From Podaxis mareebaensis (Eukaryota; Basidiomycota; Agaricomycetes; Agaricales; Agaricaceae), in contig JAEUWP010000256.1 in NCBI GenBank assembly GCA_018524725.1, positions 1 through 41,886 on the forward strand: a DNA stretch of 41,886 nt, written 5' to 3'. The notes beneath the pieces are model-generated. The model had not been told where the DNA came from, searched no databases, and saw nothing but the letters and a program-made list of their open reading frames with translations. Shown piece by piece: positions 22,104 to 34,117 of the stretch. The position numbers and the translations under genes were made by a program. The stretch's first letter is position 1, and each line of letters starts with the position of its first letter.

Positions 22104-22490
22104 ATGCAACTCACCTCTTTCAAACTCCTCTTCGTCGCCTTTATGACAACCAACTGCAATACATTGGCTCTTCCCGTCGATCTGCGTATGCAATAATACT
22201 TGCCCAACTCCTTTCAAAAACCTCTGACCCTTCTTATAATAAAAGTCCCAACCACGACGGATGCAGGTCATAGGCAATCTATCGAATGTGAGTGTATTGT
22301 TTAGCAGCTACATCCTTGGCTGAATATTTGTAACTATCGCATTCCAGCCACCTCGACCGTTCGCCCAACCGCAATCCCACTCCCCTCTGGCTGTGGATCC
22401 CTTCCACGTGCTCTCACCGCATGCCATACTAGACTCGATGCTTTGTTCTTGAGGGTTGATGCTCAGGCGGAGGACGAAGAGGGCGATTAG
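22104..22490 (+). CDS. Small secreted protein, 81 aa, with a 21-nt exon
   Basis: Three exons, 22104-22185, 22267-22287 and 22348-22490, keep one frame through two introns (81 and 60 nt, GTATGC..CAG and GTGAGT..CAG). The protein begins with a secretion signal (MQLTSFKLLFVAFMTT, cleavage likely after NTLA). The mature part is about 59 residues: LPVDLRHRQSIES, a Pro/Thr-rich section, then two cysteines in PSGCGSLPRALTACHTRLD and an acidic end EDEEGD. No internal repeats or Lys-Arg sites are present. Because each exon is short, it would be missed by ordinary ORF calling. It sits between the 7-TM gene and the But2-like gene, in a group with two UstYa-like genes. The family is unknown; an effector or peptide precursor is possible. 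Confidence 0.65.
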
Positions 22491-22681
22491 GTTGGGCCAC
22501 TACATCCTCTCAAGCTACCTCAACCGTTTGACCTATATTTATCGTCACCGTGTTTGACACGACTCCATCCTTGAATGATAAAGATGTTTCGAACATACAA
22601 TAAAATACAATAAATTGCTCGTAAATACAGAAATAGGGGCGAGAACAGTATGAAAGTCAAAACTCTGGGCACCGAGTATCA

Positions 22682-23670
22682 TCATATAGTTTGGTATTGC
22701 GTCAGATATAGACCTAGTCAAAGTGTCAAAATCATCAATGAAATAGAGTTCGAATAAACGTACCCCACGTATCATTATGATTAGACCAGACGTTCACGCC
22801 ACAGTTCGGCATGTCAGGAGCACAGGAAACCTCAAACGCCCTGAACGTTCCGGTCTGACACGCGAAAGGCTCTAATTGCACTTCCTCTCCCACCCGAGCG
22901 TCGATGGTTCCAACGTGCTTTGAACACTTTGGTCGTTTCTTCCATGTCAGATCCAGAGCATCAAGCGGGCGCGAAGCGTCAAGTTCACATATATCCAAGC
23001 GTATGGTGCCTCGGACATCCTTAACTTCATATTCGTGCGGTAGAACAGCATCCCAAGCAGGTAGTCGGACAGTCAGCGCACATTTCTCCATTCCCCAGTC
23101 CAGGACATGGAATTGAACGATAGTATGAATCTATTAGGTATGTTAGGACGGGGAAGCTGTATGCAGGGATTATGGTACCCACAGTATTTGTCACATGTAA
23201 ATTACGGTCTGGGGGTGAAAGCGTCCCGAAGTCGCTTAACCATTGATGGGTATCTACTGGGAACACCCTATCAGGTTCGGCTCGGCTAATTTGCGTTGCG
23301 AGAATGGGGACGTTAATCAGTGGATCGTATGCCGAAGGCTTCACATTTGATGAGCTGTACATCTCGTCTAAGCCAATGTATGGATATCGTATCGGCAAGT
23401 CAGCCGGCTTCGTATCCGTCCCAAGCAAAAGGTGGCTAATCCGGAGGTAGATAGTTATATCCACCACAACGAAGACCGCGAAGAGGACCACCGTCCATAT
23501 TGGTACTCTGTATGGTGACGTCCTACGTTGAGATGAGTAGCCTGAGAAGCGATAATATATAAGTCAGCGCCGCCTTCGAGCGATAGGCAATTTCTCTCAC
23601 CCACGTCATCGCGGGGTTCGTCCCCGTCTTTGGGTAGTAGGGAATACTCTTCAAAAGAGGTGTTGCGCAT
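22682..23670 (-). CDS. Membrane-anchored protein with But2-like C-terminal domain
   Basis: Four exons: 23670-23601, 23541-23183, 23130-22764, 22713-22682; introns 59, 52 and 50 nt; 275 aa. A short cytoplasmic N-terminus is followed by one membrane span (residues about 39-56, TVVLFAVFVVVDITIYL), then an ectodomain with YPYIGLDEMYSSS, IHTIVQFHVLDWGMEKCALT and VGEEVQLEPFACQTG, ending NDTWG then LYLTQYQTI. This order is familiar from a large Agaricomycete family often annotated as 'ubiquitin 3 binding protein But2 C-terminal domain'; the name comes from a yeast protein and says little about function here. The last exon is only 32 nt, but its reading (YLTQYQT) is typical for the family's end, which supports the model. 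Confidence 0.8.
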
Positions 23671-24292
23671 AGCAAGGAGAAGTGTCGATGATAGTGGCAG
23701 AAGGCAAGGATTTTGTAATAAACGGTTTCGTGGCACCGATACTTTTGCAACTACCGAGATTTGCCCTGTTGGGCGTTCTGTATCCGTCACCACCATTAGT
23801 CTAATAATAGCTCTCGCCCGGCGTAGGCTGTTGATAGGCATCTACGAACTCAGCATGACTCGTATAAGGATGTTGAAACAGCATCGCACCTTGTTGATGC
23901 GCAGCCGGTTCCGCGCCCAACGACAAATGTCGATGACTCGCAGTTGGCTGCGTCTCTCAAGAGCATAGAATTACGAATTTTCAGGACGACTTGATTGCTG
24001 GGGTGTCTGACCTTGTAACGCGAGTTTGACGGGAACGGACGAGTTGAAACGAACAATCACATACTAAGTGGTGAAAGCGAGAGGGCGAGGCGGCCAAATC
24101 CGAGCGATCCCTGAAACTAAAATGGTGTTAAATCAATGGTGATAGCTGGATGGACAGCTCCGTGTGAAGCATGACCATCATCAAGTCCGTTGCTGACGAC
24201 AGCATGAGAACGTTAATTTCATCTTTACGAGGCTGTGTTATCCGAAAGGGACATATATTGATCACGCTTCATCCCTCTGAAGCAACCACAAC
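23671..24292. other. Divergent intergenic region
   Basis: Shared upstream region of the But2-like gene (minus) and the second UstYa-like gene (plus), 622 bp. No coding region is supported. Confidence 0.5.
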
Positions 24293-24997
24293 ATGATGCG
24301 AAAGGGGTTCGACTTCATACTGGTGGTCGTACTGGGAGCAATGTCCTTGTACTTGACTGCTTCTCTTGTTCAACTAGCTCGAGACCTCAGAACGTTGAAA
24401 GATTTACAACTACGGAGGACACTTCATAAATCTGCGCTTGAGACATACAGTAAGTACCCCTGTCATGGTCGAGCCACGGAATATTGACAGTTTGGTCCAC
24501 TAGGCCTTGTGGGTGCAGATCATCCCAAGCGGCTTCCAGTTCCAGAGAACTACGTGAAGATGACAGTGCAGGAGAGCGTGCATTACGCTCTTACGGAGCC
24601 GGAGTCAGAGGACGAGTGGCTATGGACCGCAACAATAGGCGACGGACACGTCCGGTTGGGTGACAAAAAGCGGATGTTTGCAGTTGCTATGTTCCATCAG
24701 CTACATTGCCTTCGAGGGATGAGGAACGCGCTAGCGAAAGGATGGCATCGCATCGGACGCTCAAGGAAGCGACATATTCACCACTGTTACAACTATTTGC
24801 GACAGTGGACATTGTGTTCAGCAGACGTTACGCTAGAGCCGGGTGACTTTACGAAGCGCAACTTTACGGTGGAGAGACAAGGTGCAACACATACGTGTAT
24901 TGATTGGAAGCCGTCATACGAGTTTATGAAGGACAAATGGGTTGAGTGGGAGGAATTCCGTGTTGCGCACAACATCCCATGGCATGTTCCTGATTAA
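24293..24997 (+). CDS. UstYa-like (DUF3328) protein with complete motifs
   Basis: Two exons, 24293-24449 and 24504-24997, with a 54-nt intron (GTAAGT..TAG), give 216 aa. A membrane anchor lies at residues about 7-26 (DFILVVVLGAMSLYLTASL). Both HxxHC motifs are present: HQLHC at 117-121 and HIHHC at 143-147, the latter followed by YNYLRQ. A Cys-containing end (GATHTCIDWKPSYEFMKD) matches the family. Proteins of this type oxidise or cyclise peptides or other metabolites in fungal biosynthetic clusters and are usually ER or Golgi membrane proteins. No peptide precursor with repeated cores is visible nearby. The intron position, about residue 53 and phase 1, is the same as in the UstYa-like gene at 18572-19272, showing common descent. 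Confidence 0.88.
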
Positions 24998-25114
24998 TGG
25001 GAGCATAAACTGAGGTGGGTTATATGCAAGAATTTGTATCATAGACAGTGTGCCGGATCTTTGTCGGGACGGTCAATAAAAAGGAGAATCGATCAATCTT
25101 GTGCGCCACTCACC

Positions 25115-25756
25115 TTATCCAACTACGCCATACGTGTCTTGTCCGTCCGACCCCCGATCCTTGAGCCCAGCAGCGATTCCCTGATCTTTCCCCGCTGCTT
25201 CCGCCAGGTGCCCCAAAAGGTTTCTAAGTGTCCGCAGAATCGCGTGCGACGTCTCTACAGGATCCTGAGAAGGACCTTGCACGATGATGTTATGAAGTCC
25301 CTCCAAGTGTTCTCGAACAATCCCATGAAGTTCTGGCTTTGTTTCCAGTAACTGCTGCACAGCTCTATTGAAGGTCTCGGTTTCCTGCCCCTCCTGCAGA
25401 CCACTCAAAATCTCGAAAAGGTAAGCAAGCAAGTCTGCAGCATTAGAGAGGTCGTAAGAAGAGTATTTGGCGTCGGCGCGTTGTATAAGTACGAGGATCG
25501 AGAGTAAATGGATTTCGTCAATGGCTTCTTGAAGCGTATTAACGAGAACCAGTATGGAGAGTGCCGTCCCAACTGCGGGAGCCCTTGTGAATTCTCCCTC
25601 GTGTGTAAGCATTAACCAACTTACCATAAAACGCCCCTTTCCATTTGGACCGGGGGGTCCCATCTTGCCGATACCATAAGCGCGTTTTCCAAGTATAAGG
25701 TTGTATGAGAGGCTGGTAAAGACAGCGAGGAGTCGAGCGATAGCTTCGAGTAGAGG
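25115..25756 (-). CDS. Unknown helical protein (gene X), 5' end unclear
   Basis: The frame is open for 214 codons from 25756, just inside a TATCAG acceptor-like site, to the stop at 25115. The first in-frame ATG is at 25663 (MGPPGPNGKGRF), but coding-like text (LLEAIARLLAVFTSLSYNLI) precedes it, so an upstream exon probably exists and I cannot place it. The protein has a hydrophobic helix (VGTALSILVLVNTLQEAIDE) and an amphipathic C-terminal half (ETETFNRAVQQLLETKPELH). The frame is supported by the partial copy at 28052-28346, where the differences are mostly conservative replacements of hydrophobic residues. The family is not recognised. The tandem duplication breakpoint falls inside this gene near 25467. 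Confidence 0.5.
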   Translation of the reverse strand, partial: PLLEAIARLLAVFTSLSYNLILGKRAYGIGKMGPPGPNGKGRFMVSWLMLTHEGEFTRAPAVGTALSILVLVNTLQEAIDEIHLLSILVLIQRADAKYSSYDLSNAADLLAYLFEILSGLQEGQETETFNRAVQQLLETKPELHGIVREHLEGLHNIIVQGPSQDPVETSHAILRTLRNLLGHLAEAAGKDQGIAAGLKDRGSDGQDTYGVVG

Positions 25757-26018
25757 CTGATATTACATTGAGCCCAAGGCGAGAACGTATTGCAGTTCTC
25801 AAGACCAGCATGAACAGGGTTGGAAGCGAAGAGATGGAGGTTGTCTGAGGTTGTAGTAGAAAGTGTGCATCGGGTTTGTTTATGTAACTTTGCTTTTAAA
25901 GCCATTACTAACGTAAATGTAATGGTCCATCCCAGTCTCTCATCTACGTTCAAGGTGAATACAGTTGACTCAGTCATGTACTCTACCGCTGCTGATCCCT
26001 GCCATAAAGACGCGCCTA

Positions 26019-27545
26019 CTAGCAGCTACTGACGACGCGCTGCCCAGCCTCGATCGTGCTTGAGACCTTGTCTTGCGCAGCAGAGACAGCTGAAGTCACA
26101 TTGGGATCGGTCCTGTGTTTCATTTATCAATATTTAACATTGAACGACCAGCCTTACGGGACGACATTACTCACGAGTTGATGCTAGAAAGGGCGGTCAT
26201 AGCATCATTCAAGCCACTCTCTACCTTGTCTCGTTCCGCAGCCGGTGCCTTTTGGCCTGTGAGCAAAGCGGCGGCAATCCTCCCGATTGCACCCTTCGCG
26301 CTATTGAGAGCAGTGCTAGCCTGGCCAGCAGCTGCGACAGTGGCAGCATCACTAGAATTACTCCATCAGATTGTTGTCTATCATCCGAGGAAAAAATATC
26401 CCTCCTCACCCAGAGGCGGCATTCTTGACGGCGTTGACGGCCGATGATGACTGAGCAAGCCTGCTAACGGTCTGGAAGCGGGCGACATTGCAAGCGACGC
26501 CGCCAATCTGACGCTTGCCAAAGATGCCTACACCAACACGACTCAGCCAGGCATTCCTGTATTCCGTGGGGACAACTTACGACTATTACTAAGGCCGGCG
26601 GGGTTATTCGATCCCTTGGCAGGACTATTTGGGCTTTAGGTGAACCACACAGTTCCAACTTGTCAGTCAATATATGAAGCTTACGTCGAGGTGTCAGGCG
26701 AGGTGTTGTCCTGCGTGGTGGAAGTATCACCATCGTTGGTATCCGTAGAATCGGTTGAAGTTCCATCAGCGCTACCAGCGTCATCAGTGGTATCAGTGGA
26801 AGACGAATCCGTCGAAGAGGCATCGGAACTTTCGTCGGTCCCGGCAGAGGTGTTGTTACCATCGTTGTTGCCGGTGTTATCGCCTGTATCAGTGGCCGCA
26901 GCGTCACCAGCGTTGGCATTGGCAGCGCCCCCGCCGCCACCACACTTCGCGACGACATCCTGACCAGCACTGATCGTCTTCTCCAATTTCGACTTGGCAT
27001 CTTCAACCATGCCAGTAACGGCGCTATCGGTACTGTTTATCCGAATTTAACTATTCAACGATCCCCAATTTGGCCCATCAGGAAATAACTCACGTCGTGA
27101 TGTTGTTCAAGGCCGTTTGGGCCGTGAGCAAGCCTTGGCCGACTTGATCCCTAGCGGCAGCGGGGGCTTGTTGGCCGGTGAGGAGGGCACCAGCGATGGT
27201 CTTGATACCATCACTAGCATCTTGCAAGCCTCCTTGAGCGGTAGTGGCAGCATCAGCTGCGGCGGGGTCACTGGAGCCCGGTAAGCAAACAACCCTCTCA
27301 CAAACTAGGATCATGTCATTCACCCCGAAGAAGCGATTTTGTTGACAGCATTAGTTGTCTGGCGAAGACCAGTAACTGTCTTCAAACGAGCGACGTTACA
27401 CCCTATACCACCGATTTGACGGGGCTCGACTGGGACTGTCACATGTGAGTACGCCACGAATCACTTCGAAACCGTATAACTTACTAGCAGAGACAGAGGA
27501 AGAGGCCAGAAGAAAAGCGAGAAGATAACCAAAAACGCGGGCCAT
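26019..27545 (-). CDS. Secreted two-module protein with internal Lys-Arg site (M1)
   Basis: Eight exons: 27545-27485, 27435-27324, 27270-27094, 27032-26685, 26624-26581, 26527-26410, 26351-26175, 26112-26019; introns 49-62 nt; 376 aa. Residues 1-20 are a signal peptide (MARVFGYLLAFLLASSSVSA). Module 1 starts PRQIGGIGCNVAR (Cys33) and ends GQDVVAKC (Cys147). Residues about 148-247 form a Gly, Ser, Thr and Asp-rich acidic linker. Then GKR (252-253) precedes QIGGVACNVAR (Cys260), the start of module 2, which ends at the last residue, Cys376. Each module is Ala-rich and helical with an IAxALLTGQxAP phrase. The Lys-Arg site could be cut by Kex2 to free module 2. Without introns 4 and 5 the protein appears to stop after module 1, so splicing decides the product. 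The family is unnamed to me; it may be surface-active or a wall protein. Confidence 0.78.
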
Positions 27546-27788
27546 TGTAACAATTGCAAAGACAATAAGCGCGAATCAAAAATAAAGGCTAGCCCGAGCA
27601 AAAACGATGGTGAACGCCGAACGAAGTCAAAACTCGAATGGCCGAACAAGTAAGCAAGATGGTTATGAACAATAGATTAACTGCAAGCAGACACCAGGTC
27701 TAAGGAAGAACGACAGGGCCAGGCCGAAGAAAGAGAAAGGAAAGGGTGGTCAGGATTGGTGCTTCTCTCATTCCTCCCAATACCCCCC

Positions 27789-27796
27789 ACTTATAC
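27789..27796 (-). promoter_or_regulatory. Conserved TATA-like element upstream of M1
   Basis: The minus strand reads GTATAAGT followed by GGGG, about 245 bp upstream of the M1 ATG. The identical core is kept in the second unit at 30397-30404 although nearby bases differ. Confidence 0.4.
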
Positions 27797-28051
27797 TTGC
27801 CTCTCCAGGTCACTCCCAGGCTCCTTCGCAACTGGCACTCGAAAATAGCAAAGGCTCAGAACTACCTGGAGTCGTAAACGCCAACAGTTTGAATTAGGGG
27901 CAGTGAGAGAAGATCAGAAAAATGTCAATGCAGTAGGTATGGCGACAACCTAGGCTGCAGGCTAACATACACCTCAGAAATCACAAGGTTGCATCATAAT
28001 CATACCTTAAATATACAAAGGCTGTCAATTCATGCAACGTTAATAATAGCG

Positions 28052-28346
28052 CGAATATTTGGCATCGGCCCGTCGCACTAACACGAGGAGCGAAAGAACA
28101 CAAACTTCGTCAACGGCTTCTTGAAGCAAATTTACGATAACCAGTATGGAGAATACCATCGCAACTGCGGGAGCCCTTGTGAATTCTCCCCCGTGTGCAA
28201 GCACTAACCGACTACCATAGAACGCTCATTTCCGTTTGGTCCGAGGGTCCCATCTCGTCGATACCATAATCGCGTTCTCTAGGTATAAGGCTGTATAAGA
28301 GGTTGATGAAGACAACGAAGGTTTGAGCGATAGCTTCGGGTAGGGG
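28052..28346 (-). pseudogene. Truncated copy of gene X
   Basis: Corresponds to the 5' half of gene X only. The minus strand still reads SILVIVNLLQEAVDEV, close to gene X, but a one-base loss around the GPPGPNG region breaks the frame and the 3' half is missing because the duplication breakpoint lies inside the gene. Confidence 0.65.
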
Positions 28347-28609
28347 CTGATATTACATTGAGCCCAGGGCGAGACGTATTACAGTTCTCTCAAGACCGGC
28401 ACGAACAGGGTTGGGAGAGAAGATGGGAGTTGTTGCAGAAAGTGTGCATCAAGTTTGTTTTACGTGACTTTGTTTCAAAGCCATTAAATTACTATGTAAT
28501 TACATAAATGTAATGGTTTGTTTTAATTTCCGAGCCACGTTCAAGGTGAATGTAGCTGACTCGGTTATGTACTCTACCGCTGCTGATCTCTTTCATAAAG
28601 ACGCCCTTA

Positions 28610-30129
28610 TTAGCAGTTGCTCACGACATCCTGCCCAGCCTGGATAGTGCTTGAGATCCTGTCTTGCGCAGCAGAGACAGCCGACGTCACATTGGGATCG
28701 GTCCTGTGTTTCACGCGTTAATGTTGAACGACCAGACTTACAAGACGAGTGACTCACGAGTTGATGCTAGTGAGGGCAGTCATGGCATCGTTCAAATCAT
28801 TAAATACCTGGTCTCGAACGGCGGCGGGTGCCTTCTGAAGCGTAAGCAAGGCGGCGGCAATCTTCGCGATTCCACCCTTCGCGCTATTGAGGGCAGTACT
28901 AGCCCGGTCAGCAGCTGCAACAGTTGCAGCATCACTAGAATTACCCCATCAGATTGTCGCTCATTACCCGGAAAAATGGATTCTAACTCACCTAGAGGCG
29001 GCACTCTTGACGACCCTTACGGCCACGGACGATTGAGCAAGCCTGCTAACGGCTTGGGCGCGGGCGACGTTGCAGGCAATGCCGCCGATCTGACGCTTGC
29101 CAGAGATACCTACACCAACGCAACTCAGGTCCATACTCATTCTATCCCCTGGACGACAACTTACGACTGTTACGAAGTCTGGTGGGGTTGTTCGATCCCT
29201 TGGCAGGACTGTCGGGCTTCAGGTGAGCAACATAGTTCCAATTCGTCAATGAAGGGATGAAGCTCACGTCGAGGTATCAGGTGAGGTGTTGCCCTGTGTG
29301 ATAGAGGAATCACTGCCGCCGGTTTCGGTAGAATCAGTTGAGGCTCCATCAGAGCTGCTAGCGTCATCGGTGGCATTGGTGGAAGATGAATCTGTCGAAG
29401 AGGCATCAGAGCTGTCGCCGGTCCCGGCAGAGGTATTGTTACCACCATTGTTGATGACATTATCACTGGTATCAGCGACCTCAGCGTCACCAGAACCAGG
29501 GTTGGCATTGGCAGCGCCCCCACCACCACACTTTGAGATGACATCCTGACCAGCACTAATCGTCTTCTCCAATTTCGACTTGGCATCTTCAACCATACTA
29601 GTGACGGTGCTATCGGTACTATTTATCCGAATTCAACTGTTCAGCAATCACCGATCTAGCTTACCAGGAAATAACTTACGTCGTGAGGTTGTTCAAGGCC
29701 GTTTGGGCCGTGAGCAAGCCTTGGTTGACTTGATCACTAGCGGCAGCGGGAGCTTGTTGGTCGGTGAGGAGGGCACCAGCGATGGTCTTGATACCATCAC
29801 TAGCATCTTGCAAGCCTCCTTGAGCGGTAATGGCAGCATCAGCTGCAGCAGGGTCACTAGAACTTGGTAAGCAAACGTTGCTCTCGCAGACCGGGATCAT
29901 ATCGTTTACCCCGAAGAAGCGATTTTGTTGACAGCATTAGTTGTCTGGCGAAGACCAGCAACTGTCTTCAAACGAGCGACATTACACCCCATGCCACCAG
30001 TTTGACGGGGCTTGACGGGGACTATCAGCGCGTGAGTACGTCATAAATCACTTCGAAACCGTATGACTTACCAGCCGAGACAGAGGAGACGAAAAGAAGG
30101 GCGAGAAGATAGCCAAAAACGCGAGCCAT
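28610..30129 (-). CDS. Secreted two-module protein with internal Lys-Arg site (M2)
   Basis: Eight exons: 30129-30072, 30021-29910, 29856-29680, 29618-29268, 29208-29165, 29109-28992, 28934-28758, 28703-28610; introns 50-61 nt; 376 aa, the same length as M1. Signal peptide MARVFGYLLALLFVSSVSA. Module 1 runs from PRQTGGMGCNVAR to GQDVISKC, then the acidic Ser/Thr/Asn linker, then SGKRQIGGIACNVAR and a second module ending QDVVSNC. Six of eight exons have exactly the same length as in M1; the first and fourth differ by one codon each in opposite directions. All splice sites are canonical and no stop interrupts the frame, so both copies look functional. It could be an alternative allele-like paralog expressed in another stage. 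The function is unknown. Confidence 0.78.
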
Positions 30130-30396
30130 TGTAATAATTGCAAAGATAATAAGTACGAAAAATGTAGGAAGTTGAATGCGAATCAAAGACAGGAGTTAGC
30201 CTGAGCGGAAATGACGGTAATTCTAAACGAAGCAGAATCTTGAAGAGCTGAACAAGCAAGCAGGGTTATGAACAATAGATCGGCTGCAAACAGACACCAG
30301 GTCTAAGGAGGGACAACGGGGCCAGGCCGAAGAAGAAGGAAGAGAAAGGAAATGGGTGGTCAGGGTTGGTGTTTCTCTCGTTCCTCCCAAGGCCCC

Positions 30397-30404
30397 ACTT
30401 ATAC
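30397..30404 (-). promoter_or_regulatory. Conserved TATA-like element upstream of M2
   Basis: Same GTATAAGT core (minus strand) as upstream of M1, about 270 bp before the M2 ATG. Confidence 0.4.
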
Positions 30405-30650
30405 TTGCTTCTCCAGCTCATTCCCGAGCCTTTTCGCGACTGGCGTTCGAAAATTGCAATAGCTCAGAGCAAACGCCAACGACTTGAATCGGGGGCAGTG
30501 AGAGAAGATCAGAAGAGCGTCAATCCAGTAAGGATGGCGACAACCTAGGCTGCAGGCGAACAAGCACCTCAAAACTCACACATGAAGTTGCATCGTCATC
30601 AGGCTTCAAATGCACAAAGGTTATCAATTCACTCAACGCCAGCAATAACG

Positions 30651-31579
30651 CCCAGGAAAAAATTAGGCTCACTACACAAGTTGCGCAATATCATGGGACA
30701 CACCCACGCTCTCTGAGCGACCCGCTGATGATATCGGAGACCGGGGGAAAGGCCAAGTCAAAGAAACTTTGGGGCACTGTCGAGTGCATGCTTAGCACCC
30801 GTCCACAAGAGTAGCTCACGATCCTTCCAATCCAATGTCAACTGACAACCTTGACAGTCGAAGCTCACGATAATTTAACCAGAAAGCAGCTGATGTAGAA
30901 ACAACCTGGTCATGAATGCATAAGTCGCCTGGCAACTTGCAACATTTTGATGCACAGTTGAGTTTGTGTACTTCTGCGTCTTCGCGTGAGCAGCAGTACA
31001 CCATCATTTGATCGCCAAGAGGTAATTTGGGCATCAAGCTTATTTTAGACGAACCGACGAAGAGATAGCGATTCAAGAGGTAGACAGGGTATTTGGCGCG
31101 TAGCAAGGCTACCATATTGTTACAGTAGGTAATTTTGACCTTTTGGTTACACCCACAACTTGGTCCTCTTCCCCGCTCAAGCCGAAGTTAGAATACGGAT
31201 AACGTGGTATTTTTATTTACATGAGTATAGCAATGCATAAAAGGTATATACCGAACTGTGCTCGTACAGTACGCAAATGATATGGGGATATCAATAGTAA
31301 GTCATGGGTTAAAGGCGAAGAAGTCAAAGAAAAGGTAAACAGAGAGCAGCACGGACAACTCTACACAAATGATAAACCTACACTATTTAGCTACATATAT
31401 CAAGCATGATAGCCACAGAACGGTTGGAAATGGAACAAAAAGAAAGCATTATACATACAAATACACCAATAGTTTTCTGTCCTTCCGCGTGTGTGGTAAG
31501 GTGGAGCAGAGCCAAACGGGTCTGGAGAAGTGGTGGCAAGGAATGCAGGTGAAGGTGCCACGTTGACTGCTATCTAGTC
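30651..31579. other. Intergenic region between the tandem repeat and SNF1
   Basis: About 930 bp. The right part is the 3' flank of SNF1. A minus-strand frame at 30816-31115 (99 codons, ATG start, a Cys-rich LNCASKCCKLPGD segment) is open but has no recognised motif or signal peptide; I leave it uncalled. Confidence 0.35.
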
Positions 31580-33829
<2,250 letters not shown>

Positions 33830-34117
33830 TGTAAGGGGAGAGAGGGCTGAAAAGTTAACGGACGACCTGGACCAATTCAGACCCGCAGTTAAGGTACCCG
33901 TGTGTGGCTGTATTTGGTCCACGATTGTGGGGTTAGGGGCTACGGTTCTCCTGCTGGGTTACATGCTTTACTTGTTACATGGAAACTAGTGGACAGTATG
34001 AACATGCTACAGAGAATATAACAAAATAATGCCGGAACGTATTGAAATGGCACGAAGTTACAGTCAAGTTGGCGGAAATCCTGCAAACTACATTCAAAAT
34101 TTTCGGAGGAAAACAAG

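Larger units (their letters stand above)
25467..28051. repeat. Tandem duplication of about 2.6 kb, unit 1
   Basis: This segment aligns with 28052-30650 in the same orientation. It contains the 5' half of gene X, the whole of M1 and its upstream region, including 27546-28051, where no further gene is seen. Boundary clues: GTATTTGGCGTCGGC near 25467 corresponds to ATATTTGGCATCGGC at 28052, and similarity at the other end continues until the next unit begins. Exons are more alike than introns and flanks. Confidence 0.85.
28052..30650. repeat. Tandem duplication of about 2.6 kb, unit 2
   Basis: Second unit of the tandem duplication, carrying a truncated copy of the 5' part of gene X, gene M2 and its upstream region. 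Similarity to unit 1 ends around 30650, after a shared block that includes CCTAGGCTGCAGGC. Confidence 0.85.

Noticed and set aside
26640..26963. Acidic Val/Ser-rich open frame on the plus strand opposite M1 (similar one at 29286-29549)
   Set aside because: Both mirror the Ser/Thr/Asp linker codons of M1 and M2 on the minus strand and have no independent support.
26681..27545. M1 and M2 as one-module genes ending after exon 4
   Set aside because: The apparent stop lies in a canonical donor (GTAAGC or GTGAGC), and a 44-nt exon conserved in both copies joins the frame to module 2 in phase.
26019..30129. M1/M2 as ribosomal-peptide precursors serving the UstYa-like enzymes
   Set aside because: Only one Lys-Arg site occurs per protein and the modules are about 120 residues; no short repeated core peptides, which dikaritin precursors have.
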